The notes under the pieces: generated by a model
Told to the model about the DNA's origin: nothing
Databases searched by the model: none
What the model saw: the letters and a program-made list of their open reading frames with translations, nothing else
Source: Paenibacillus alginolyticus DSM 5050 = NBRC 15375
GTDB lineage: Bacteria; Bacillota; Bacilli; Paenibacillales; NBRC-103111
DNA: 64,000 bases
Direction: 5' to 3'
NCBI RefSeq assembly: GCF_000422905.1
Contig: NZ_AUGY01000037.1
Span: forward strand, 1 to 64,000
Part shown: positions 1 to 9,800 of the stretch, in pieces
How positions within the stretch are numbered: the stretch's first letter is position 1
How the letters are laid out: each line of letters starts with the position of its first letter
Made by a program: the position numbers and the translations under genes

Positions 1-262
1 CCTTTTCTCCAAGCAGCTTAATGGCTGTATCCATCTTGGTTTCCAACTCCTGAAGGCGTTTAGAATCTTCTATACGCTCACTCACAGAAGGAAGGGATTC
101 CTCACCAAATCTTTCTTTGTAGAACTTAACCCAGTTCGTGATCGTGCTAGGAGACACTGAATATTTACGTGCAAGATAAGATAACTTCGTTCCACTAAGT
201 GCCTCTTGAGCTACCTTGATTCGTTGCTCATCATATAGGATATTGCTTTTCATACGTCTCAT
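1..262 (-). CDS. IS3-family transposase OrfA (partial, C-terminus off the left edge)
   Basis: About 87 codons are visible. The peptide begins MRRMKSNILYDEQR and contains a helix-turn-helix (LSYLARKYSVSPSTITNWV, about residues 27-45), followed by a charged helical segment (KRLQELETKMDTAIKLL) like the leucine-zipper region of IS3/IS911 OrfA. OrfA binds the element ends and is normally joined to OrfB by frameshifting. An alternative start is the ATG at 253, which is better spaced from the GGTGAGGGGG ribosome binding site. The gene is cut by the window edge, so I cannot tell whether the copy is active. Confidence 0.75.
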   Translation of the reverse strand, partial: MRRMKSNILYDEQRIKVAQEALSGTKLSYLARKYSVSPSTITNWVKFYKERFGEESLPSVSERIEDSKRLQELETKMDTAIKLLGEK

Positions 263-325
263 TCCCCCTCACCAATATTGTACCTTATTGCATATTGATG
301 ACTCCAATCTAATTAGGGGGCTTCA
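1..325 (-). mobile_element. IS3-like insertion sequence, upstream end only
   Basis: The left edge carries the beginning of an insertion sequence that is transcribed leftward and runs out of the window. On the minus strand the outer end is probably TGAAGCCCCC (316-325), which fits the TGA...CCCC type termini of IS3-family elements, and the orfA-like gene starts about 60 bp inside it. The other end, orfB and any target duplication lie outside, so the exact boundary is an inference. Confidence 0.5.
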
Positions 326-672
326 GAGGAAAAGCTAAAAATCCCTGCATATTAGCAGGCTTTTCCAATTCTGAACCGATTTTAGCAAAATACCTGCACT
401 TTCGCAGTTATTTAGGCCGTTGAATAAAAGTTCTCCTCGGATTTCTCCTTATGCACTAGCTTCATATTGCAAAAAGGGCAACAATTCTGTTCAAATCCCA
501 CGTTGCGCCCTTCCATGTTGCAGAATATTCAATAATTCTTACTTTATTAGGGTGTGGAGGAGGCAATAGGAATGAAAATTGAGGATGATAGCTCTCGCCC
601 CACATCAAAAGGGATATTTCGGTTGATTTTATTCCAGCAACCGTTTACAATGCTCATGAATCTGTCGATGAG
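326..672. other. Intergenic stretch with hairpins
   Basis: No supported gene is seen. There is a terminator-like hairpin CCTGC-ATATTA-GCAGG followed by CTTTT near 345-366, and a weaker long-range inverted repeat (AAGGGC...GCCCTT, about 475-515). A short reading frame from the GTG at 554 or ATG at 571 has a good ribosome binding site (GGAGGAGG) but a poor protein-like sequence, and it overlaps the next gene out of frame. It could be a leader peptide, but nothing else supports it. Confidence 0.4.
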
Positions 673-2994
673 GTGTTCGCTATGCGTAGGTGGTTTAAAG
701 ATAGGTGGAAACATTTATTTCGGCGTAAAACGATTTTTCGCAATATGGTCACCTTGTCTTTATTTGCAGCTGTTATTCCGGTAGTAGCTGTTGGAATCGG
801 AAGCTATTTGTTTTCTGCTTCGGTCGTACAAAGAGAAGTTAACCAATCCAATGTCCGCATCTTGAATAACGTGTCCTCCAGTATCGATTCGACTTTGGAT
901 CGCATACAAAATAATGCTATTCAAATGCTGCTAGGCACTTTTTTTAGCTCGAATTTGACGGAGCTGAAAAACACGAACTATACCGGCTTTTATTCGGGTA
1001 TTTCACGTGAATTATCTGCGCTGCAAAACGGCAACAAAGAGGTAAGCGATGTCGCCATTTACGTACCGGACGAAGGTTATTTAATTTCGCCAATCTACGG
1101 TGGCCGCAGAATTACTGAAGACAAAGAACGCGAGGGGCTGCTGAAGGAACTTGCTTCCGAAGCCCATATCAAATGGGTCACCGGACCCTACCCGAATTTA
1201 CCCGGTTATCATCTGAACGGCGTAACCCTGATATCTAAGGTGCCGCTATTAACCAAAAATCCGACTGGACTTTTATTTATACGCATCGATGAGGCACTCT
1301 TTCAAAACATTATGAACCGATTTGTCAGCTATAACGGCGAGCAAATGTTCATCTTGAACGCAACGGGCAACCTCGTGACTTCAAGCGGCGGGAATAGCGT
1401 TCCGAAAGGCTTATTCGAGCTTATTGCTCAAAAGCGATCAGAGCAGCGCTTTACTTTCTCTTTTCAAGGTACGGATTACATGGTGACGCCAATTACTTCC
1501 TCCTATAACCAATGGCAGTATATTAACATGGTGCCGGTCCATGAATTGAACGCCAAATCGAAAGGCATTGCCATGATTACGCTGACGATTAGTGTCGGTT
1601 GTCTTGTTTTGGGCATTTTAATCACATTATGGGGGACACGGCGTGTCTATCGACCGATCGAGAACCTCGTGGCTCATTTGAAAGGCGGTCAAGCACTCGA
1701 CTCGGAAACAGATGAAGTTGGCTTCGTTCGCAAACGATGGGGTGAGCTGAGCAGCACGGCCAATCAACTGCAGCAGCAGCTTAGCGATCAATTACCGTTA
1801 GTTCGTGAAATTTTTGCGCTGCAGCTTTTGCAGGGCCGGTTTCTCCACTATTCCGGGGATCAGTTAGAGTCTATGCTGCGCAGATACGACGTGCCTGCCG
1901 GTCGGGAAAACAGCATTTTCGTCATCTCTTGCGACCCCCCGCAGGATAACGAATCGCGCTTTCAAGAAAATGACCGCGATTTGATCGTCTTTGCTTTGAA
2001 AAATATTGTCGGTGAACTGCTGCAATCACAGAAAATGGAGGGTATCGTCATCAATCTGCTGAATGACCAGGTCGCTGTTTGGCTATTCCGTGACCCCGAG
2101 CAGACAGATGACGGGCAGACAGAGGTTAAATTGTTTGCAGAACGCCTGCGTAACCTTGTGTCCGATTACCTGCGTCTTCCAGTGACCATCGGTTTGAGTG
2201 GACAAAGCGACCGGATTACAGATTTGCCCGAACTCTATGAAGAGGCGGTCTTGTCCGTGCGCTCCCGCATCATCGTTGGCGGTAACCAGGTGATTACGCA
2301 CACCGGCGGTGGCGGCGCATCCGAACTGCATTACCGCTATCCGCTTGAAATCGAAACCCACTTTGAACATTCCTTGCAGCTAGGCGATCAGGAAGAAGCG
2401 GAGCGGATGCTGGCCGAATTCGCCAAATCGATGAAGGATAACGTCCAAAAGCCTGAACTGATACAAATGTCGTATTATCGGCTGCTAACTGCAGCTATTC
2501 GCACTGCGTACTTGCTGGGTCTCGATTCGGCGCATTTGTTTGGAGAAGCGGAATCCGATCCTTACGGGCAAATCCGCAAAATCAGCACGATTCGCGAATT
2601 GAACGCATGGTTCAAGCAGCAAATGGTCGATCCGATTGTTGCTTATGTGCAGGGCAAACAGCATCAGGAGCATGAACAATTAATCCAAAAGGTCGTCCGT
2701 TACATCGAGGACAATTACCACTTTGATCTATCGCTGGATCAATGTGCGCAAATTTGCGGGTTGAGTTCCCATTATTTAAGCAAGCTGTTTAAAAAGACGA
2801 TGGATGTTTCATTTATCGAATATTTAACGAAAATCAGGATTGAACGGTCCATCGAGCTGCTGCAAACGACGGATTTATCAATTTCAGACATTGCTGAAAG
2901 AGTCGGCTACCAGACGAAAAACTTTATACGCGTATTCAAAAAGCACATCGGCGTTACGCCCGGGCAATACCGGGGAGCCGACAGCGATATTTAG
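673..2994 (+). CDS. Membrane-bound AraC-family sensor-regulator
   Basis: 773 residues. A transmembrane helix (about 26-48) is followed by an extracellular Cache-like sensor region, a second helix (about 296-322), a long cytoplasmic linker, and a C-terminal double helix-turn-helix AraC domain (about 668-770; LSLDQCAQICGLSSHYLSKL and the second helix ISDIAERVGY). This is the one-component architecture that Paenibacillus places beside LplB/YtcP importers. It presumably senses an extracellular sugar, or a loaded binding protein, and activates the importer and lyase genes just downstream. The start is GTG 673; the in-frame ATG at 682 is an alternative. The ligand cannot be read from the sequence. 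Confidence 0.85.
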   Translation: MFAMRRWFKDRWKHLFRRKTIFRNMVTLSLFAAVIPVVAVGIGSYLFSASVVQREVNQSNVRILNNVSSSIDSTLDRIQNNAIQMLLGTFFSSNLTELKNTNYTGFYSGISRELSALQNGNKEVSDVAIYVPDEGYLISPIYGGRRITEDKEREGLLKELASEAHIKWVTGPYPNLPGYHLNGVTLISKVPLLTKNPTGLLFIRIDEALFQNIMNRFVSYNGEQMFILNATGNLVTSSGGNSVPKGLFELIAQKRSEQRFTFSFQGTDYMVTPITSSYNQWQYINMVPVHELNAKSKGIAMITLTISVGCLVLGILITLWGTRRVYRPIENLVAHLKGGQALDSETDEVGFVRKRWGELSSTANQLQQQLSDQLPLVREIFALQLLQGRFLHYSGDQLESMLRRYDVPAGRENSIFVISCDPPQDNESRFQENDRDLIVFALKNIVGELLQSQKMEGIVINLLNDQVAVWLFRDPEQTDDGQTEVKLFAERLRNLVSDYLRLPVTIGLSGQSDRITDLPELYEEAVLSVRSRIIVGGNQVITHTGGGGASELHYRYPLEIETHFEHSLQLGDQEEAERMLAEFAKSMKDNVQKPELIQMSYYRLLTAAIRTAYLLGLDSAHLFGEAESDPYGQIRKISTIRELNAWFKQQMVDPIVAYVQGKQHQEHEQLIQKVVRYIEDNYHFDLSLDQCAQICGLSSHYLSKLFKKTMDVSFIEYLTKIRIERSIELLQTTDLSISDIAERVGYQTKNFIRVFKKHIGVTPGQYRGADSDI

Positions 2995-3052
2995 CATGCA
3001 CTTATTTTGTTCCGCAGGCATGTTTTTAAGCAAAAAAAGTGCATAAATCATC

Positions 3053-3090
3053 GGAGGAACCCCTTTGCTGCGGGGTTTCTCTTTTTTTGC
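3053..3090 (+). terminator. Rho-independent terminator after the AraC sensor gene
   Basis: Stem with nearly matching arms (GAGGAACCCC / GGGGTTTCTC) and an eight-base loop, followed by a run of seven T. It separates the sensor gene from the importer genes. Confidence 0.8.
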
Positions 3091-3203
3091 CTCAGACGTT
3101 GTAGACTACAAGAATTGGTCATTGTCCGGAGAACTATGATCATTGTACGATCTGTTCATGCAAAGCAGCGAGATGCTAATTACTTGAACGAGAGGTGAGG
3201 AAG

Positions 3204-4190
3204 TTGTCGCAAAGTCGATTGGAACCGCTTCAGGCAGCAGCAACAGCTGGGGTGGAAAAGGCAAGTAAAATAAAAGGCTCGTGGGTACAGGATTGGGCCG
3301 TCGCGATAAAACGTGACAAATATCTATATATAATGGCAGCGCCTGGCTTATTATTTTTCCTACTGTTTAAATATTTCCCATTGTGGGGACTTCTGCTGGC
3401 CTTTCAAAACTATTCTCCTTATTTAGGTTTTTGGGATAGTGAATGGGTAGGCCTGAAATACTTCAACGAGTTTTTTACCAATCCCGATTTCATGCTATTA
3501 TTCCGAAATACGATGGCGATCAGCTTGTTGAACATCATTTTTTTCTTCCCGATTCCGATCGTCGTGGCGCTGCTGCTGAATGAGGTGCGTAAGCTCGCTT
3601 TCAAAAAAATCGTGCAAACGGTCATTTACTTGCCGCACTTTCTTTCCTGGGTCATTATTGTGGGGATCTGCTTTCTGATCTTCGGTCAAGGCAGTGGTGT
3701 CATCAACCAACTGATCGCGGAGTACGGGGGACAAAAGATCGAGTTCATGACGGAACCGAACTTATTTTGGGGTATGCTGACCGCTCAAAGCATCTGGAAA
3801 GAAGCCGGTTGGGGGACCATCATTTTCCTTGCCGCACTTGCTGGCATTAACTCGGAGCTATATGAAGCAGCGCAAATCGACGGTGCTAGTCGCTGGCAGC
3901 AAGCGATGAATGTGACACTGCCTGGTATTAAAAGCACGATCATCGTCCTGCTCATCCTGCGATTGGGCCAAGTAATGGACGTAGGCTTTGAACAAATTTA
4001 CTTGATGATGAGTGGACCGGTCGCGCATCTGGCCGATGTTTTCGATACATATGCTTACCGTGTCGGTATTCAGCAAGGAAGATTCGGTTACGCGACAGTC
4101 GCTGGACTTTTCAAATCGGTGGTAGGACTCATCCTTGTTGTGATGTCCAACCGCTTGGCCAAAAAATTCGGAGAGGAGGGACTCTACTAA
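3204..4190 (+). CDS. ABC sugar importer permease, LplB type
   Basis: About 329 residues with six predicted membrane helices and the EAA loop that docks with the ATPase (LYEAAQIDGASRWQ, about residues 220-233). It belongs to the binding-protein-dependent carbohydrate permeases of the LplB/YteP type. The TTG at 3204 is preferred because AGAGGTGAGG lies just before it; the GTG at 3195 falls inside that ribosome binding site. It is followed one base later by the partner permease and then by the binding protein. No ATPase gene is present, as is usual for this class, which borrows a shared MsmX-type ATPase. The substrate is inferred to be an oligosaccharide released by the lyase at 6856. Confidence 0.88.
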   Translation: MSQSRLEPLQAAATAGVEKASKIKGSWVQDWAVAIKRDKYLYIMAAPGLLFFLLFKYFPLWGLLLAFQNYSPYLGFWDSEWVGLKYFNEFFTNPDFMLLFRNTMAISLLNIIFFFPIPIVVALLLNEVRKLAFKKIVQTVIYLPHFLSWVIIVGICFLIFGQGSGVINQLIAEYGGQKIEFMTEPNLFWGMLTAQSIWKEAGWGTIIFLAALAGINSELYEAAQIDGASRWQQAMNVTLPGIKSTIIVLLILRLGQVMDVGFEQIYLMMSGPVAHLADVFDTYAYRVGIQQGRFGYATVAGLFKSVVGLILVVMSNRLAKKFGEEGLY

Positions 4191-4191
4191 C

Positions 4192-5070
4192 ATGAATAAA
4201 AGCTTCGGCGTGAAATTCTTTACTGCGATAAATTACGCTGTTTTAACGATATTTGCGCTTGTAACCTTGCTGCCATTTCTGTATGTCATCCTTGTATCTT
4301 TTACCGACCCTACAGAGTACATGAGCAAGTCAATCGTATTAATTCCACAGACCTGGAGTCTCTCTGCCTACGAGTTTATTTTTTCGACCAATGCATTCTT
4401 GAAAGCTATGGGAGTCAGCGGATTCTTGGCGGTCTTCGGTACTCTTTTGAGCTTAATTGTGACAAGTGCACTCGCTTATGTCCTATCGCGTAAAAGGCTG
4501 AAAGGAAAGAAATTTTTCTTAGTCGCGATTTTATTGACCATGCTCTTTAACCCTGGTGTGATTCCAAACTACTTACTTGTGGACAGTCTTGGCTTAATGG
4601 ATTCGGTATGGGCGCTCATTTTGCCCGCATTGACTAGCGCTTGGTATGTCTTTTTAATGAAAAACTTTTACCAGGAAATACCGGATGAATTGGAGGAAGC
4701 GGCCAAAATCGATGGATGTTCCGATATCGGCGTCTTTATCCGGATCATGCTGCCAGTATCTGTTTCAGCACTTGCGGCATTCGGCTTGTTTTATGCGGTA
4801 GCTTACTGGAATACGTACTTCAGCGGCGTTCTCTACATTAATACGGATACGCTCAGACCGCTGCAGGTTCTGCTGCAAATGATGCTGGTTTCGGCTTCAC
4901 AAATGGCCGACCCATCCATAGCTGCAATGCTGGAGAGTGAGCAGACGGTGCCTCCGCAGGTGATCAAAATGGCCGCAGTCGTTATTTCATCGCTTCCGAT
5001 CGTCATCGTGTACCCATTTCTGCAAAAATATTTTGTCAAAGGCATGATGGTTGGCTCCGTGAAAGGGTAA
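4192..5070 (+). CDS. ABC sugar importer permease, YtcP/LplC type
   Basis: 292 residues, six predicted helices, with the EAA loop LEEAAKIDGCSDIGVF around residues 164-179 and the C-terminal KGMMVGSVKG that is typical of YtcP-like permeases. It begins one base after the stop of the LplB-type gene behind GAGAGGAGGG, so the two are translated together and should form the heterodimeric membrane channel. The substrate is not visible from sequence. Confidence 0.88.
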   Translation: MNKSFGVKFFTAINYAVLTIFALVTLLPFLYVILVSFTDPTEYMSKSIVLIPQTWSLSAYEFIFSTNAFLKAMGVSGFLAVFGTLLSLIVTSALAYVLSRKRLKGKKFFLVAILLTMLFNPGVIPNYLLVDSLGLMDSVWALILPALTSAWYVFLMKNFYQEIPDELEEAAKIDGCSDIGVFIRIMLPVSVSALAAFGLFYAVAYWNTYFSGVLYINTDTLRPLQVLLQMMLVSASQMADPSIAAMLESEQTVPPQVIKMAAVVISSLPIVIVYPFLQKYFVKGMMVGSVKG

Positions 5071-5155
5071 CAGTGAATAGCTCTGAAAGGGGTGATGCTG
5101 GCTTTAACGCACAGATGAAGTAAATATAAAGAAATTATTCCTGGGAGGTCCTCAC

Positions 5156-6691
5156 ATGAAACCAATGGTAAAAAAATTAGCTGTTGTTATGACAGCGGCT
5201 GCGCTTACTGCATCTTTGGCGGCTTGCGGCAGCGCATCAAATGAAGGTCAAAAGGCAGGAAGCACAGCAAGCAGCAAGCCTGCGAAACCGACGGATATTT
5301 CGATTACGACGCTAGCTTTCGCCGCAGCTCCAACGGGTGAACTGGAAGCGGTTAAAAAGCTAAATGAGAAATTAAATGTCAACCTGAAGCTGAGTTGGAT
5401 TCCATCCGCTCAAATTTCGGAGAAACTAAATGCACTGCTCGCGTCCAGAGATTTGCCGGATGTGCTCTTCATCGAGGATTTCAATTCAACGCCTGCCTTT
5501 TTGAATGCTATCGATCAAGGCGCTTTCTGGGAATTAACGGATTATGTTAAAAATTATCCGAACTTGGCCAAATATCCGGAGAATGTGTACAAGAACGCAT
5601 CGCTCAAAGGAAAGCTCTACTCGCTGCCACGCGTCAGACCGCTGGACGGTCATGAATCGCTGCTAATCCGCAAAGATTGGCTGGATAAGCTTGGCTTGCA
5701 GCCGCCGAAAACAATGGATGAGCTGTACAATGTGCTTGAGGCATTCGCGAAGAAAGATCCAGATGGCAATGGCATCGCGGACACATATGGCGCTGTATTT
5801 CCTGGATCTCCTGGACCATCCAGTTACTTGTTGTCGCTATTCGGAACAGGAACAAAGTGGAAGGAAGAGAATGGAGGCCTGACGCCATATTGGTGGACGC
5901 CGCAAGCGAGAGAGGCGCTAATCAATTGGAACAAAGTTTATAAATCAGGCGGCATATTGCCTGACTTCCCAGTGCTCAAGACCGCACAAATCAAAGACAT
6001 GCTCGTGCAAGGGAAGGCAGGACTTGCCATCGCTAACGTTGTTGATGCCTATAAATACAATGTCGAGCTGCAAAAGACGAATCCTAAAGCCAATCTGGTT
6101 GCTTTTGAGCTTCCGAAAGCGGCGGACGGCAAAGCTTATTACGAGCAAGCGAGCGGTTTTTACGGTCAATTCCTGATCAATAAGAAATCTGTCGACGAGG
6201 CGAAGCTGAAGAAAATTCTTGAAGTTTACGATTACACAGCCTCTTTAGAAGGATACAACCTAGCTGTGTACGGTATTCAGGACGTGGATTACAAATTAAA
6301 GCCTGACGGCTTTGTCGAGCAAACGGAAGAAGGCAAGAAAAAAGGATATTCAGGCGATACGACTGGCCAATGGGTGACGGGAACCTTTGATAAATACTCG
6401 AGAGCGAAGGTATCGGGCATTCCGAGCGACGTATTTGAGGCAAATAAAAAGTTGATTGACTCGATCAGCTCCATCCCGGATCCGACTTATGGCTTGATGA
6501 ATTCGACCCCATTTAAAGAAAAGGGTGCGGACTGGAATAAGAAGCTTAACGATATGCTCACTAACGTGATTATTGGCAAGAATTCCATAGAGGATTGGGA
6601 TAAATTCGTCAAAACGTACAAAGACGACCCAAGCTTCCAACAGCACGTCAAAGAAACGAGTGACTTCTTTAAAGAGAAGAACAAGAAATAA
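5156..6691 (+). CDS. Extracellular sugar-binding lipoprotein of ABC importer
   Basis: 511 residues. A lipoprotein signal peptide ends in LAAC with the lipidated Cys at position 24, followed by a Ser/Ala/Lys-rich tether and a large periplasmic-binding-protein fold of the LipO type found with LplB/YtcP permeases. A calcium-loop-like DPDGNGIADTYG occurs near residue 200, a feature common in these proteins. The start ATG 5156 follows GGGAGGTCC. It captures the oligosaccharide for the permeases at 3204 and 4192. The adjacency of a PL8 lyase suggests an unsaturated di- or oligosaccharide ligand; that is inference. Confidence 0.87.
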   Translation: MKPMVKKLAVVMTAAALTASLAACGSASNEGQKAGSTASSKPAKPTDISITTLAFAAAPTGELEAVKKLNEKLNVNLKLSWIPSAQISEKLNALLASRDLPDVLFIEDFNSTPAFLNAIDQGAFWELTDYVKNYPNLAKYPENVYKNASLKGKLYSLPRVRPLDGHESLLIRKDWLDKLGLQPPKTMDELYNVLEAFAKKDPDGNGIADTYGAVFPGSPGPSSYLLSLFGTGTKWKEENGGLTPYWWTPQAREALINWNKVYKSGGILPDFPVLKTAQIKDMLVQGKAGLAIANVVDAYKYNVELQKTNPKANLVAFELPKAADGKAYYEQASGFYGQFLINKKSVDEAKLKKILEVYDYTASLEGYNLAVYGIQDVDYKLKPDGFVEQTEEGKKKGYSGDTTGQWVTGTFDKYSRAKVSGIPSDVFEANKKLIDSISSIPDPTYGLMNSTPFKEKGADWNKKLNDMLTNVIIGKNSIEDWDKFVKTYKDDPSFQQHVKETSDFFKEKNKK

Positions 6692-6705
6692 TGACAGCAT
6701 CGCAG

Positions 6706-6744
6706 ACCCGACTATGACCTTTTTATTGGCGTTGTCGGGTTTTT
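6706..6744 (+). terminator. Terminator after the binding-protein gene
   Basis: ACCCGAC and GTCGGGT arms with a 21-base loop, followed by a T-rich tract. It lies between the binding protein and the lyase, so read-through may tune lyase expression. Confidence 0.65.
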
Positions 6745-6855
6745 CTTCACTTTTCATAAAAAAAGGATATGGTTCAAATATCGTCGATATACAAATCCCG
6801 CCACATGTCTTACATTTTAATTGTTTTTATATTAATTCCTAGCGAGGTGAAGTTA

Positions 6856-9800
6856 ATGAGGAAAGTAAGTATGCTGTTAGCTGTCAGTTTAATTTTCAGC
6901 ATGGTTGGATCGTACATTCCATTTTATGAAAACGCTATCCTTAAGGCAGAGGCTGCAGCGGTGAACCAGATGACGAACGGAAGCTTCGAGCAGACAACCA
7001 CAACAACGGATGCCGCATGGAGTGGTGTCACAAGTCCTGTCCCTGTTGGCTGGGGGTTATGGATTCCGACCGGGAGCGGGAAAGCTCCGAATAAAACGGT
7101 GAACGTCATGCTGGATGGGGCCACGTATCATGAAGGGAGCAAGTCCATTTTGTTTGACGCTTTCGCCACAAGTCGAGTATCTGTGAATCAAAGCGTCACG
7201 ACGGTAACTGCCGGCAAGTCTTACAGACTTAAGGTGTGGGTAAAAACCGAAAACGTAACGGGCACTGGTGCTTACTTCAGAACGCAGTACTACAACACGA
7301 GTAAAGTTGGAGATGGTCCTGCATCTACCAAGTTGTTAGGTACGAAGGATTGGACTTTACAGCAAGTATTTATGACGATACCAGCGGGTGTTACGAAGTT
7401 GGTCATTGAACCTTTCCTTGAAACGGGAAAAGGAAAAGTATGGTTTGACGATATAAGTTTGGAGGAATATAACGGGATTACAGGAATTGCTTTAGATCAA
7501 ACCGCATTTTCCATGGCCAAAAATGCATCAGTAACGATTACACCGACGCTCACACCAGCGAACGCAGCGGATCAAACCGTTGTCTGGAGTTCTAGCGATC
7601 CGAGTGTAGCAACAGTGGACAGTAATGGAAAAGTAACCGGAGAAGGGTTAGGCTCAGCTACAATTATGGTCTCGACACCAGATGGAACGATAAAAGCGCA
7701 ATGTCTTGTTAATGTAGAATCTGCTGAAACGATTCAATCGTACAGCGATCTTCGTCTGAAATGGTTCGGCAAATTGACTGGCGGCACCTCGTACAATACG
7801 GCTGATCCTGATATTGCTGCTAACCTAACTACACTAGCCACAAGTGTTACGAATGTGAATTCGACCGGGCACTGGGATACGCTCAATAAAGCTGCGGGCC
7901 GTACCTATTTGTGGAATGATCTGTCCAGCACGACGGATTCTGCTCAAATATCTAGTGCTTTCGGTAGGTTGAAAGCTATGGCGCTTGCTTATTCTCTACA
8001 AGGCTCAAGCCTGTATCAGAATGTGGCGCTTCGGGATGACATCATCAGCGCTTTGGACTGGATGTATGCGAACCGTTACAATGAAACCAAAAATGAGTAC
8101 GGCAATTGGTGGGATTGGGAAATCGGAGCGCCGCAAATTCTGAACGATACCCTTGTGTTGATGTATGCTAATTTGACACCAGTGCAAATAAATAAGTTTA
8201 TCAAAGCCGTCGATCGTTTCGTTCCGGATCCGAAGAAGAGAACGCTCAACAATGTGACGGAAACGGGAGCTAACCTGCTCGACAAAGCATTGGTCGTTAC
8301 GATGCGCGGTGTGATCGGAAACAGCAGTGCGAAGATCACGCAAGGACTTGATTCTATCGGGCCGGAATTTGTTTATACGGATCATGGAGACGGTGTTTAT
8401 AAGGACGGTTCGCTGGTTCAACACACCAACATCGCGTACACTGCGGGGTATGGTGCAGTATGGCTCAATCGTGCGGCCGATATGACGTTTTTGCTAAATG
8501 GTTCACCTTGGCCGGTGACGGATCCTAACGTGAATCATGTGTACGATTGGGTATCGGATACGTTTGAACCCGTCATTTATAAAGGACTCTTTATGGATAT
8601 GGTGAACGGCAGAGGGATCTCCAGACAAAGCTCGGGAAGCGCCAGAGGTACGATTGTTACTTTGCTTCGTTTAGCCGAGGGGGCGCCTGCAGACGTTGCT
8701 TTATCGATTAAGCGAATGGCCAAAGAATGGATTCAAGCGGACACGACATATGCCAATTATTACGAAGGATTGCCGATTTACGAGCTGTCTCTAGTCAAAA
8801 AATTGATGAACGATGCTTCAATCCAGCCTCGCGGAGAATTACTGAAAAACCAAGTGTTTGCTGGTATGGACAGGGTTGTCCATTTACGTGAAGGCTATGG
8901 CTTCGGGCTCAGTCTGTTCTCAAACCGCATCTCTGCCTTTGAAAAGGGCAATAATGAGAATTTGAAGGGCTGGTATACGGGCATCGGGATGACTTTCTTA
9001 TATGATCAAGATCTTACCCAGTACCGCAACGATTTCTGGCCAACTGTGGATTCGTTCCGACTGCCTGGCACAACAACCGATGGATCAGGAATAGGGACGA
9101 CACCTGTCGAATGGAAAAGTTACATGAATCCGAAAACGTGGGTCGGAGGCTCGTCCATCGATAACCTTTACGGTGCAGCGGGTATAGATTTCTCGCTTGC
9201 GCAATCGACTGGAAGCAATCTGCAGGGCAAGAAGTCATGGTTTATGTTCGATGACGAAATCGTCGCATTGGGCTCCGGTATTTCGAACACGATAGCCGGA
9301 CCACAGCTGGTGGAGACCATTATCGATAACCGCAAGCTGAACGATGCGGGAGATAATGCCCTTACGATTAACGGAACCGTAAAGTCGAGCCAGCTGGGCT
9401 GGTCGGAAACGATGGGTGACGTGAAGTGGGCTCACTTGGCCGGAAATGCGCCGGGTACTGACATCGGCTATTATTTCCCTGAAGCTTCGAATGTGTATGG
9501 TTTGCGCGAAGCAAGAACCGGCGCCTGGAAAGATATTAATAGCGGACAATCGGCTGTTCCGATCACGCGAAATTATGTAAGTTTGGCCTTTGAACACGGG
9601 GCAACGCCTTCGAATGCATCGTATTCCTATGTCATGCTGCCACATAAAAATACGGCGGATACAGCGCTTTATAGCAGCGCGCCTGATGTTGAGGTGCTGA
9701 GCAATACAACGGACGTACACGCAGTCAGAGAGAAGAAGCTTGGTATTACGGCGGCGAATTTCTGGAATCCAGCATCTGTTGATTTCATTTCCGCGCAAAA

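Noticed and set aside
554-784. 76-codon frame before the AraC sensor
   Set aside because: It has a good ribosome binding site but overlaps the sensor gene by over 100 bp in another frame and has no protein-like features. A leader peptide remains possible.
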